Translations under genes and position numbers: made by a program | The notes under the pieces: model-generated | The model's database searches: none | Seen by the model: the letters and a program-made list of their open reading frames with translations, nothing else | Told to the model about the DNA's origin: nothing | Shown: piece by piece, positions 8,071 through 15,514 of the stretch | Numbering within the stretch: the first letter of the stretch is position 1 | Layout of the letters: each line of letters begins with the position of its first letter | Source of the DNA: Gaiella sp038230035 | Lineage (GTDB): Bacteria > Actinomycetota > Thermoleophilia > Gaiellales > Gaiellaceae | Assembly: GCA_038230035.1 (NCBI GenBank) | Contig: JBBRNX010000029.1 | Location: 1 to 28,282, forward strand | Direction: 5' to 3' | Length of the DNA: 28,282 nt

Positions 8071-9014
8071 AGACAGCCGACAACCTGCTCTCGCTCGTCG
8101 GCAACACGCCGCTCGTCGAGCTGCGACGGCTTTCACCGAAATCGAGCGTCCGGCTCTACGCGAAGCTCGAAGGACAGAACCCGACCGGCTCGATCAAGGA
8201 CCGTGTCGCGAAGTCGATGATCGAAGCTGCCGAAGCGTCCGGCGGACTGGAGCCGGGCCGGCGGCTGCTCGAGCCGACAAGCGGCAACACCGGCATCTCG
8301 CTCGCCCTCGTCGCCAAGCTGAAGGGCTACCCGCTGACGTGCGTGATGCCCGAGAACGCGACCGAGGAGCGGATCCGCGTGCTGCGCCTCTACGGCGCCG
8401 ACATCGTCTTCTCGCCGGCCGACGAGGGCTCGAACGGCGCAGTCCGCATGGCGCTCGAACTTGCCGCGCAGGACCCCGAGCTGTTCATGCCGTTCCAGTA
8501 CGGCAACGTCGCCAACCCGCGCGCCCACTACGAAGGCACGGGCGCCGAGATCGCGGAGGCACTCGACCGCGTCGACATCCTCGTCGCGGGCCTCGGCACG
8601 GGCGGCACGCTGATGGGAACGGGCGAGCGGCTGCGCGAATCGTTCCCGGACGTCGTTGTCGCCGCCGCTGAGCCGCTGCCGGGCGATCCGGTAATGGGCC
8701 TGCGCTCACTGGCCGACGGCTACGTGCCGCCGATCCTCGACGTCGCCAAGCTCGACCGGAAGGTGCTCGTCTCGAACGCCGAGTCGGTCGCCGGCCTCCA
8801 TGCGCTGCTCGACCTGGAAGGCGTCTTCGGCGGCGTCTCCGCCGGCGCGGTCGTCCACGTCGCGCGCAGGCTCGCTGACGAGCTGGACGATGGCGTGGTC
8901 GTGTGCGTCCTCGCGGACGCAGGCTGGAAGTACCTCTCCGCCGACTTCTGGGACTCGCCCAAGCTCGATAAGGCAGGGATCGAGGCGTCGATGGAGCGAA
9001 CCGTCTGGTGGTAG
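8064..9014 (+). CDS. cysM: Cysteine synthase, CysM type, probably O-phosphoserine- and CysO-dependent
   Basis: 316 aa fold-type II PLP enzyme. The PLP lysine is K45 in NPTGSIKDR; PTSGNTGISLA binds the substrate carboxylate and GLGTGGTLMGTG the cofactor phosphate. The mycobacterial CysM-like segment GLRSLADGYVP contains the arginine at the position that recognises O-phosphoserine, and the C-terminal ADAGWKYLS is also shared. From this and the context I infer the reaction: O-phosphoserine plus CysO-thiocarboxylate gives a CysO-cysteine adduct. GTG at 8064 is the only plausible start, sitting in the end of the carrier gene. The gene ends TAG at 9012-9014, overlapping the GTG of the JAMM gene, so the whole cluster reads as one coupled operon, as in the mec-cysO-cysM cluster of M. 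tuberculosis. Confidence 0.93.
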   Translation: MLKTADNLLSLVGNTPLVELRRLSPKSSVRLYAKLEGQNPTGSIKDRVAKSMIEAAEASGGLEPGRRLLEPTSGNTGISLALVAKLKGYPLTCVMPENATEERIRVLRLYGADIVFSPADEGSNGAVRMALELAAQDPELFMPFQYGNVANPRAHYEGTGAEIAEALDRVDILVAGLGTGGTLMGTGERLRESFPDVVVAAAEPLPGDPVMGLRSLADGYVPPILDVAKLDRKVLVSNAESVAGLHALLDLEGVFGGVSAGAVVHVARRLADELDDGVVVCVLADAGWKYLSADFWDSPKLDKAGIEASMERTVWW

Positions 9015-9379
9015 TTCCTGCTGCCGTCCGGAGCGCGCTCGTCGAGCACGCGCTGGCCGAGCAGCCGAACGAGGCGTGCGGGCTGGTCGTCCTCCGTGAC
9101 GGCGTCGCCGAGCGCTACATCGCCGGCCGGAACGCAGCGGCGTCGCCGTATCGCTTCGACCTCGATGTCCCACCGGACGCCTGGTTCCTCGAAGACGAAG
9201 GCCTCGAGCTCGCCGTCTTCCACTCGCACCTGTCGTCGCCGCCACGCCCGTCGCGCACCGATGTCGAGAACATCGGCCTCTGGGACGGGAAGCCCTATCT
9301 GATCTACACCGTGCGCACGGACGAGCTCGCCGCCTGGCGCATCGAGAGCGGCGCAATCGAGCCGCTGCCGCTCGGCTGA
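9008..9379 (+). CDS. mec: JAMM/MPN+ metallopeptidase, Mec-like (releases cysteine from CysO)
   Basis: 123 aa. The complete JAMM zinc site is visible: E22 in NEACGLVV, then HxH at 72-74 (HSH), S82 and D85 in the pattern HxHx7SxxD. In mycobacteria the Mec peptidase cleaves the CysO-cysteine adduct and frees cysteine. Here it overlaps cysM by 7 bp, so the same role is very likely. Because the carrier ends GGSC, this enzyme may also have to remove the Ser-Cys tail, as a JAMM protein does for the QbsE carrier in quinolobactin synthesis. GTG at 9008 is the start. A strong hairpin overlaps the stop codon. Confidence 0.9.
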   Translation: MVVPAAVRSALVEHALAEQPNEACGLVVLRDGVAERYIAGRNAAASPYRFDLDVPPDAWFLEDEGLELAVFHSHLSSPPRPSRTDVENIGLWDGKPYLIYTVRTDELAAWRIESGAIEPLPLG

Positions 9380-9392
9380 ACCGAGCGGCAGC
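9364..9392. terminator. Bidirectional stem-loop between converging mec and cupredoxin genes
   Basis: GCTGCCGCTCGG (9364-9375) and CCGAGCGGCAGC (9381-9392) are a perfect 12-bp stem with a 5-nt loop that contains most of the mec stop codon. It ends 13 bp from the stop of the converging cupredoxin gene. There is no T-run, as is common in high-GC actinobacteria, so termination strength is inferred. Confidence 0.7.
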
Positions 9393-9405
9393 TCGAAGCG
9401 TCGGG

Positions 9406-9837
9406 CTAGGAGACGGTGAAGTCCCCGTTCATCTGGGCGGAGTGCGGATCGCACTGGAAGTGGTACTTGCCCGCTTTCAGCGTGATCGTGAACGACTTCT
9501 TCCCGGTCGCTGCAACGTCGGTCGTGACGTCGACGCCGGGTCCGGTGAGATGGAAGTTGTGGATGTTGGACTGGTCGTCCACGTTCAGGGTGTACGCGCC
9601 GGCGGTGAGCGTCGTAACAGCGGCGCCGCCCTTGGTGAGTGTGATCGTGAAGCCGGGGCCGACGGTTCCGTCGAGCGTGCCGCCACCGGCCTCGGTCGTC
9701 GTCGTGGCCGGAGCCGTCGTCGTGGCGGGAGCCGTCGTCGTGGGCGGAGCGGCGCTGCTCTTCTTGCTGCCGCAACCGGCAGCGGCCAGCCCGGTAGCGG
9801 CGAGAACGAGCGCGAGAGCGAAGTATCTGCGCGTCAT
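9406..9837 (-). CDS. Cupredoxin-like lipoprotein with type-1 copper site
   Basis: 143 aa from the ATG at 9837, with GGAG 6 nt upstream. The signal peptide ends at a lipobox AAGC with C22 as the acylated cysteine. A Pro/Thr-rich linker (three TTT-containing repeats, about residues 33-48) separates the anchor from the copper domain. The ligand set of blue-copper proteins is complete: a histidine in IHNFH (about 93-96) and C129, H132, M136 in CDPHSAQM. It probably carries electrons at the outer face of the membrane or holds copper. It lies 31 bp behind a second cupredoxin gene on the same strand. It ends near the terminator hairpin. Confidence 0.85.
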   Translation of the reverse strand: MTRRYFALALVLAATGLAAAGCGSKKSSAAPPTTTAPATTTAPATTTTEAGGGTLDGTVGPGFTITLTKGGAAVTTLTAGAYTLNVDDQSNIHNFHLTGPGVDVTTDVAATGKKSFTITLKAGKYHFQCDPHSAQMNGDFTVS

Positions 9838-9868
9838 GAATCTCCTGTTCGAGTCGGTGCTGAGAGTT

Positions 9869-10213
9869 CTACTTTGCCTTGAAGGTTCCGTGCAGCAGGT
9901 CGGGATGGACATCACAGAAGAAGCGGTAGGTCGCGCCCTTCTTGAGGTTGATCGTAAACGTCTTCGTGCCGATCGCGCCAACACCGGTCTTCACGTTAAC
10001 GCCAGGCCCGCGAACATGGAAGTCGTGGATCGCTGCCCTGTCGGACACGACGAGCTTCACCTTGCCCGCAGCGACTGTCTTTGCGCTGATGCGGATCGAG
10101 AATCCAGGCCCAACGGAGCCCTTCAACGTTGACGTCCCTGCGAGGGCGGGCCAGGCGGCGGCAAGGGCACCGGCAACCGCTACTACCGCGACGACGAGAT
10201 GGGTGCTGCGCAT
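9869..10213 (-). CDS. Secreted cupredoxin-like protein with Leu in place of the axial Met
   Basis: 114 aa from the ATG at 10213, with GGAG upstream. It has a cleavable-looking signal peptide (hydrophobic residues 6-25, APALAG-like end PALAGT) and no lipobox. The domain closely parallels its neighbour (VGPGFSIRI, IHDFHVRGPGVNV, KKGATYRFFCDVHP). Copper ligands C100 and H103 and a histidine in IHDFH are present, but the residue four after H103, methionine in the neighbour, is L107. Nucleotides read CTG CTG CAC, so this is not a one-frame artefact. Leu at this position is known from fungal laccases and gives high redox potential; alternatively H108 could coordinate. The two genes look like a duplication with diverged copper sites. 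Confidence 0.83.
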   Translation of the reverse strand: MRSTHLVVAVVAVAGALAAAWPALAGTSTLKGSVGPGFSIRISAKTVAAGKVKLVVSDRAAIHDFHVRGPGVNVKTGVGAIGTKTFTINLKKGATYRFFCDVHPDLLHGTFKAK

Positions 10214-10283
10214 GACGCTCCTAACGGTCGTGAACTGAACGGATCGCCATGAGTACGTTTGCAACCTGCGATCGGTTCGGCGG

Positions 10284-11255
10284 TCAGTCCAGGCTGACTG
10301 CCGCGCCCTTCTCTGCCGACTGGAAGAGCGCCTCGATCACCTTCGCCTGCTGGACTGCGTCCTCACGGCCGAGGAGCGGCGTTCCCCGACCTTTGATCGC
10401 GGCACCCAGGTCTTCCAGCTCGAGCCGGTACGAGTTCACGGGCTCGAGCTCGATCCGCTCCACCGCTCCACCGCGTCGCAGCTCGATCACCGGATTCAGG
10501 CAGTGCCACGGATCGTCGACGAACAGCGAGCCCTCCGTGCCGACGGCTTCGAGCTCGTCGCGCTCGGGCAGGGTCGTCCCGCAATCGAAGGTGGCCAGTA
10601 CACCGTCAGCAAAGCGCATCGTCCCGGCGAAGACCCAGTCCGTCCCGGACGGGCCTACGAACTGCTGGCCCGAGACCACCTCCGGCTCGCCACCGAGGAG
10701 CCGCGAGCCACTGACGCAGTAGCACCCGACGTCCATCAGCGACCCGCCCTCGACGTCTGTGCGCAGCCGGATGTTCGCGTCGTCAAAGAGTGAGTAGCTG
10801 AACGTGGAGCGGATCAGCCTGAGCTCACCGATTACACCGCTCGCCACCAGCTCCTGCACGCGCTTCGTCTGCGGATTGTGGCGGTACATGAACGCCTCGC
10901 TGAGGATGCGCCCTGTGCGCTCCGCTGCGTCGAAGGCCGCCTCGACATCCGCCGGATGGCGGCTCATCGGTTTCTCACAGAGAACATGCTTCCCCGCTTC
11001 GAGCGCCCGGATCGACCATTCGCAGTGCATCGTGTTCGGTAGCGGGATGTACACCGCCTCGATGTCGGGATCGGCAAGGAACTCCTCATACGAGCCATAG
11101 GCCCGAGGGATCCCCCACTTCTCGGCGAACGCACGAGCGCGGCCGACGTCGCGGCTGCCGACGGCCAGCACCTCGACGTCGTTCGACTCCTGCGCGCCGG
11201 GCAGCAGGCGCTTGTTGATGTCCGCCGTCGAGAGGATGCCCCAGGTGACCGCCAT
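10284..11255 (-). CDS. Gfo/Idh/MocA-family dehydrogenase, D-xylose 1-dehydrogenase-like
   Basis: 323 aa from the ATG at 11255 (GTG at 11267 possible). The Rossmann half begins WGILSTADINKRLLPGA, and the EKP catalytic motif of the family is CEKPM. The GGSLMDVGCYCVSGSRLL block is characteristic of the subgroup that includes NADP-dependent D-xylose dehydrogenases and dihydrodiol dehydrogenases. It is the last gene of the pentose operon, 2 bp after the SDR stop. An oxidative role on xylose or a related sugar is inferred from family and place, not proven. The following 70 bp (10214-10283) contain no obvious terminator. Confidence 0.85.
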   Translation of the reverse strand: MAVTWGILSTADINKRLLPGAQESNDVEVLAVGSRDVGRARAFAEKWGIPRAYGSYEEFLADPDIEAVYIPLPNTMHCEWSIRALEAGKHVLCEKPMSRHPADVEAAFDAAERTGRILSEAFMYRHNPQTKRVQELVASGVIGELRLIRSTFSYSLFDDANIRLRTDVEGGSLMDVGCYCVSGSRLLGGEPEVVSGQQFVGPSGTDWVFAGTMRFADGVLATFDCGTTLPERDELEAVGTEGSLFVDDPWHCLNPVIELRRGGAVERIELEPVNSYRLELEDLGAAIKGRGTPLLGREDAVQQAKVIEALFQSAEKGAAVSLD

Positions 11256-11257
11256 CG

Positions 11258-11965
11258 TCAGCCCCACGACGCTTCGCTCATCGGCCGCAGCGCGGTCTCG
11301 AGGATGCGATGGTTGCGTGGACGGGTCAGGACGAACATGACCACCTCGGCCACATCGTCCGCCGTCATCATTCCGGAAAGAACATCAGCGCTCCGGCCGC
11401 GCCCGTCGTCGAGGGCGAAGTCCGTCGCGACCCCACCCGGGCAGACGTTCGTGCAGCGCACGCCGCGCTCGCGCAACTCGCCGTCGAGCGCGCGGGTGAG
11501 ACCAACCTGGCCGAACTTGGACGCGCAGTAGACGGCTTCGCCGGGGAAACCGCGCCGCCCGGCTTCGGAGGCCAGTGTCACGACATCGGCCGCGTCGCTC
11601 TTCAGTAGATGCGGCAGCGCTGCGCGCACCGCATAGATCGTCCCTTTCAGGTTGACGTCGATCATCTCGTCGATGTGCTCTGGCGAGATCTCGAGGAACG
11701 AGCCGTACGCGCCGACACCCGCGTTCGCCACGAGGATGTCGAGCTGGCCGAAGCGTGCGACGGTTGCCGCCACCGCAGCATCGACCTGCGTCGCGTCGGC
11801 GACATTGCACTGAACGCCAATCGCGTTCGGCAGGCCAAGGTCATCGGCGCTCCTCGACGCCAGGCCGACACTGACTCCAGCGGTCGACAGCTGCCGCGCG
11901 ACGGCGGCGCCGATACCTCTGCTCGCGCCGGTGATGAAGGCGACCTTCCCTTCCAGTGTGCTCAT
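11258..11965 (-). CDS. Short-chain dehydrogenase/reductase
   Basis: 235 aa from the ATG at 11965, which overlaps the xylB stop (ATGA). It shows a classical SDR: NAD(P) loop TGASRGIG, NAGVGAYG, catalytic serine in VTLASEAG and YxxxK in YCASK, then VCPGGVATDF. R19 after the glycine loop and R41 in LASRS hint at NADP preference. An alternative ATG at 11974 would add three residues. It sits between xylulokinase and a xylose-dehydrogenase-like gene, so a polyol or sugar oxidoreduction (for example xylitol/xylulose or an aldonolactone-side reaction) is plausible; the substrate is unproven. Confidence 0.87.
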   Translation of the reverse strand: MSTLEGKVAFITGASRGIGAAVARQLSTAGVSVGLASRSADDLGLPNAIGVQCNVADATQVDAAVAATVARFGQLDILVANAGVGAYGSFLEISPEHIDEMIDVNLKGTIYAVRAALPHLLKSDAADVVTLASEAGRRGFPGEAVYCASKFGQVGLTRALDGELRERGVRCTNVCPGGVATDFALDDGRGRSADVLSGMMTADDVAEVVMFVLTRPRNHRILETALRPMSEASWG

Positions 11966-13392
11966 GCAGCCCATCCTTTCAGAGTCGGATACAGCGATCG
12001 GTAGCTCGGGTACAGCTCCGCGTACGCCGTCGCCCAGGCCGGGTTGGGCTCGACGACGTCCCTAACACGCACGCAGCGCGAGACGGCATCGTGCACGTCG
12101 GCGAAGACGCCAGCGGCCACGCCGCCGAGCAGCGCGGCGCCGAACGCCGAGCCCTCTTCGACCGCGGTCAGCTCGAGCGGGATTCCGAGGACGGAGGCCA
12201 CGATCTCTAGCCACAGACGCCCGCGTGCCCCACCTCCCGACGCGCGACCGCGGTCGGCTTCGACGCCGAGAGCACCCAGGAGCTCGAACGAGTCGCGCAG
12301 CCCGAACGCGACGCCTTCGAGGACGGCACGCACGAGCGCGCCGCGGTCGTGGCGCAGCTCGAGTCCGACGAATGCGCCGCGCGCGTCCGGGTCGGCGTGC
12401 GGAGTCCGCTCCCCGGCGAGGTACGGCAGGAAGACGAGCCCTTCCGCGCCAGGCTCCCAACGGGCGGCCTCGTCGATGAGCGCATCGAAGCCGATACCCG
12501 GAGCGGCGACGTCCCGTAGCCACTGCAGCGATCCGGCAGCGGAGAGCATCACGCCCATGGCCTGCCAGGCTCCCGGCACGGCGTGGCAGAACGCGTGCAC
12601 CCGGGCTTCTGGATCACACCGGAAACCGGGCAGCGCGGCGAGCACGACCCCGGATGTTCCGAGGACGACCGAGAGCGGTCCTGGCCGGTCGATGCCGACA
12701 CCGAGCGCCGCGGCAGGCTGGTCACCAGCGCCGGCGGCAACAGGCACACCGTCCTGCGTCCGGCCCGAGACCTCCGGCGACTCGAGGACTGGCGGCAGCC
12801 AGCGCTCCGGCAGCTCCAGCGCGTCGAGCACCTCGGTCGACCAGCGGCGGTTGGCGACGTCGAGCAGGAGCGTGCCGGAGGCGTCCGCCACGTCGATCGC
12901 GCGCTCGCCCGTGAGCCGCAGGCGAACGTAGTCCTTCGGCAGCAGGACATGCTCGATCCGGGCGTAGGTCTCGGGCTCGTGGTGACGCAGCCACAGGAGC
13001 TTCGGCGCGGTGAACCCGGTCAGAGCGCGGTTCCCCGTCAGCGAGATGAGGCGCTCGAGCCCGACACGCCGCTCGATCTCGGCGCATTCGGCGGCAGTCC
13101 GCTGGTCGTTCCAGAGGATCGCGGGTCTCAGCACGTGGTCGGCTGCGTCGAGCACGACCAAGCCGTGCATCTGGCCCGACAAGCCGATTCCCGCGACATC
13201 CGAGACACCGAGGTCGTCGAGCGCCGACTGCGACGCCCGCCACCAGTCCTCCGGATCCTGCTCCGACCAGCCCGGCTGCGGCGTCGACAGCGGGTAGCCG
13301 CGCTCGGCACGCGCCAGAATCTCGCCATCGGGAGAGATGGCGATCGCCTTCACGCCCGTTGTGCCGACGTCGAGCCCGACGATCGCCGTCAC
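11962..13392 (-). CDS. xylB: Xylulokinase (FGGY family)
   Basis: 476 aa from a GTG at 13392 that overlaps the upstream stop (GTGA). It contains GLDVGTTGVKAIA (phosphate loop 1 with D8), the xylulokinase hallmark GLSGQMHGLV, PAILWNDQRT, the hinge LGTSGVV, and the ATP-site FGGY C-domain with ASGGGARGRLWLEI and EEGSAFGAALLGG. It phosphorylates D-xylulose to xylulose 5-phosphate in the cytoplasm, delivering pentose carbon to the pentose phosphate pathway. It is the clearest functional marker of the operon, together with the XylF-like binding protein. Confidence 0.93.
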   Translation of the reverse strand: MTAIVGLDVGTTGVKAIAISPDGEILARAERGYPLSTPQPGWSEQDPEDWWRASQSALDDLGVSDVAGIGLSGQMHGLVVLDAADHVLRPAILWNDQRTAAECAEIERRVGLERLISLTGNRALTGFTAPKLLWLRHHEPETYARIEHVLLPKDYVRLRLTGERAIDVADASGTLLLDVANRRWSTEVLDALELPERWLPPVLESPEVSGRTQDGVPVAAGAGDQPAAALGVGIDRPGPLSVVLGTSGVVLAALPGFRCDPEARVHAFCHAVPGAWQAMGVMLSAAGSLQWLRDVAAPGIGFDALIDEAARWEPGAEGLVFLPYLAGERTPHADPDARGAFVGLELRHDRGALVRAVLEGVAFGLRDSFELLGALGVEADRGRASGGGARGRLWLEIVASVLGIPLELTAVEEGSAFGAALLGGVAAGVFADVHDAVSRCVRVRDVVEPNPAWATAYAELYPSYRSLYPTLKGWAA

Positions 13393-14486
13393 GCGCACAG
13401 CTCCGCAGCCACGGCGACGTAGACATCGACGCACCGTTCAGCGCTTGCGACGTCAACCCACTCGACCTCCGCGTGCAGCCCTTCGCCGTGCGGGCCGTAG
13501 AGCACAGTTGGGATACCAGCCGCGCCGAGAAGTCCGGAGTCGGCCCAAAACGGCACCCCGACAACCTCGGGCCTGCCGGCGCAACGTCGGACGACCTGGA
13601 CGAACGGAGAATCCGGCGCCAGCTCGAACGGCGGGCGAGAGATTCCGAGTCGCGTTGTGCCAGGCACGTCGCCGAGCAACTCACCAACCTCGACCTCGAC
13701 CAGCTCGTTCGACTCGCCGGGAATCGTCCGCCGCTCGCCGGTGAGGAGGCACGACGCCGGATAGCTCGAGTACTCCTGCCCGCCCTCGATCAGCGAAGCG
13801 TGTACCGACCCCGTGCCGAGCAGTGGATGACCCGCGCCCGCCCGCAGCCGCTCTGCCAGCTCCTCGAGTCGGACGAGTATAGGTCCCATGCGCGCGATGG
13901 CGTCGATCCCCAGGTCGGGGCGCGAGCCGTGAGCGGCGAAACCCTCTGTCTCGATCTCGAAGCCGACGAAGCCACGGTGCGCGATCGCAAGCCGCTCGTC
14001 GGTCGGCTCGGCGACGATCGCGAAATCGGCACGCCGGCGAGCGACGACGGCTTCCGTCCCGACGCTCGCCACCTCCTCGTCGGACACCGCCGTGACGACG
14101 ACATCGCCCCGCAGTCCGAGCGACTTAGCCCGAACAGCGGCCAGCAGTGAGGCGGCGAGGCTCGCCTTCATGTCGCAGGCGCCCCGCCCGTAGACCCGAC
14201 CTCCGTCAATCCGCCCAGAGAACGGCTCGCCCATTCCGACAACGCCGACCGTGTCCAGATGCGCGTTCAGCATGAGCGAACGTCCGCCGCCCGAGCCGCG
14301 TGCGACGGCGATCACATTGGGCCGGCCCGGCGCAGCATCTTCGAGCTCGACAGCGAGCCCCGCCCGCTCCGCCCACGCAGCGACGAAGCGCGCGAGCTCC
14401 ATCTCGCCGGGTGCACCTGCGACGAGGTCGGGGTTGATCGAGTCGATCGCGACGAGGGCCGCGGTCAGCTCGGCAAGCTCACTCAC
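13389..14486 (-). CDS. M20-family amidohydrolase (ArgE/DapE-type) inside the pentose operon
   Basis: 365 aa, GTG start at 14486. The two-metal site is intact: LNAHLDTVG, RGACDMKAS with the bridging aspartate, the general-base pair in VSDEEVASVG, the EPTDE metal ligand and the C-terminal GPHGEGLHAEVEWVD histidine. The dimerisation domain has EGFAAHGSRPDLG. ArgE/DapE-like enzymes remove acyl groups from amino acids or cleave related amides. It lies between the sugar isomerase and xylulokinase and overlaps xylB by 4 bp, so it is co-translated with sugar genes. A sugar-linked amide or acylated substrate is possible but not shown. Confidence 0.88.
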   Translation of the reverse strand: MSELAELTAALVAIDSINPDLVAGAPGEMELARFVAAWAERAGLAVELEDAAPGRPNVIAVARGSGGGRSLMLNAHLDTVGVVGMGEPFSGRIDGGRVYGRGACDMKASLAASLLAAVRAKSLGLRGDVVVTAVSDEEVASVGTEAVVARRRADFAIVAEPTDERLAIAHRGFVGFEIETEGFAAHGSRPDLGIDAIARMGPILVRLEELAERLRAGAGHPLLGTGSVHASLIEGGQEYSSYPASCLLTGERRTIPGESNELVEVEVGELLGDVPGTTRLGISRPPFELAPDSPFVQVVRRCAGRPEVVGVPFWADSGLLGAAGIPTVLYGPHGEGLHAEVEWVDVASAERCVDVYVAVAAELCA

Positions 14487-14495
14487 GCTTCATGA

Positions 14496-14518
14496 GGGCG
14501 AGGCAAGCCTCGCCCCTA
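14496..14518 (-). repeat. REP-like palindrome, copy D (inside the pentose operon)
   Basis: Minus-strand GTAG plus GGGCGAGGC-TT-GCCTCGCCC. TAG at 14516-14518 is the stop codon of the isomerase gene. The copy fills most of the 29-bp gap before the M20 gene, so the operon mRNA would carry this hairpin between the two genes. Confidence 0.8.
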
Positions 14519-15514
14519 CGCGCCGAGTGCCGCGTACACGAGCTCGTACGCGCGGACGGCGTCCTTGTGCTGCTGGGCCTCACGCAAGGCAGTCTCGTCG
14601 ATCTTCGCCGCGACCGAGTCGATGAAACGCCACTGGATGACGCTCCGCTTCACCGCCGCGACGGCGTCCTCTGTGTAGGGGTAGAGGTCGAAGCCGAGCC
14701 GCTCGCCGTTGTCGCCGTAGCCCGCGCGACGCAACTCCAACGCCAGCTCGAGGGTCTCCATGAACGCCGTCGCCCCGACCATGTTGTCGTCGTCGAACGT
14801 GCCCCAGCCGGAGTTCGCATGCTGGTGCCCGAGCAGCCCTTGGGCGGCCAGCATTGCGGCGTACTCGCCGAGCGACTCGCCGTTCATCAGCAGATGCTGC
14901 CAGTCCATGTTCACCTGCACGTTCGTGATCCCGCGTGCGCGCAAGGTGTGGATCACGTGCAGCGTCATCCCGATGTTGCGCATGAAGATCTTCATCGCCG
15001 GCTCGGAGTTCTTGTGCTCGAGAAACAGGGAGGTCCCGTGCTCGGCGCAGCGCGACGCAATCTCGCCGACCGCGTCGATGAAGCGCGCCCACGAGTCCGC
15101 GTACGGCGTCTGGAAGGGATAGTTGTAGCCCTCGACCCCCGGCCAGAGCACCACCTGCGCGCCGATCTCGCCCGCGAGGTCGGCCGCGTCCAGACCCTCC
15201 TGCACGGCATCGGCTCGAATCGCGTCGTCGGGTGAGGAGAGTCCGCCTTTGCCGAAACGCGGATTGAGATGCGTGCCGGTGCAGATCGCGTAGATGCCGT
15301 GTCCGGCCAGCGCTGCGCGAACCGCGTCGAGGTTGTCGCGCGACAGCTCCTGCGGGTAGTGGAACTCGTAGTCGTCGATGTAGCCCTCGAGCCCGGCAAC
15401 AGCTCGCTCGACACGGTGCGCCGTCGACTCGCCCGCGTTTTGCGGCTGGTAGCCGCCTGGGACGAACCGCGTCACCATCGAGGAGAGCGCCCAGATGCCA
15501 AGACTCGTCTTCAC
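14516..15514 (-). CDS. TIM-barrel sugar isomerase, xylose isomerase-like
   Basis: 332 aa from a GTG at 15514 that overlaps the upstream stop (GTGA), with GAGGGAG upstream. The AP-endonuclease-2/xylose isomerase barrel is recognisable: a metal glutamate in FLEHKNSEP, then VNMDWQHLL, the GHQHANSGWGTFDDDN strand and GFDLYPYTED, which correspond to the metal and base residues of sugar isomerases. It is shorter than classic XylA (about 390 aa) and lacks its exact signatures. The neighbouring xylulokinase makes D-xylose to D-xylulose the natural guess; a rhamnose- or other aldose-isomerase specificity is also possible. Confidence 0.83.
   Translation of the reverse strand: MKTSLGIWALSSMVTRFVPGGYQPQNAGESTAHRVERAVAGLEGYIDDYEFHYPQELSRDNLDAVRAALAGHGIYAICTGTHLNPRFGKGGLSSPDDAIRADAVQEGLDAADLAGEIGAQVVLWPGVEGYNYPFQTPYADSWARFIDAVGEIASRCAEHGTSLFLEHKNSEPAMKIFMRNIGMTLHVIHTLRARGITNVQVNMDWQHLLMNGESLGEYAAMLAAQGLLGHQHANSGWGTFDDDNMVGATAFMETLELALELRRAGYGDNGERLGFDLYPYTEDAVAAVKRSVIQWRFIDSVAAKIDETALREAQQHKDAVRAYELVYAALGA

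Noticed and set aside
9690..9745. Tandem repeat in DNA
   Set aside because: It encodes the Thr/Pro/Ala linker of the cupredoxin lipoprotein; protein-level low complexity explains it, and no CRISPR-like spacing is present.
12044..12931. 295-residue plus-strand frame
   Set aside because: Low-complexity Ser/Arg/Pro composition, antisense to xylB; not a gene.
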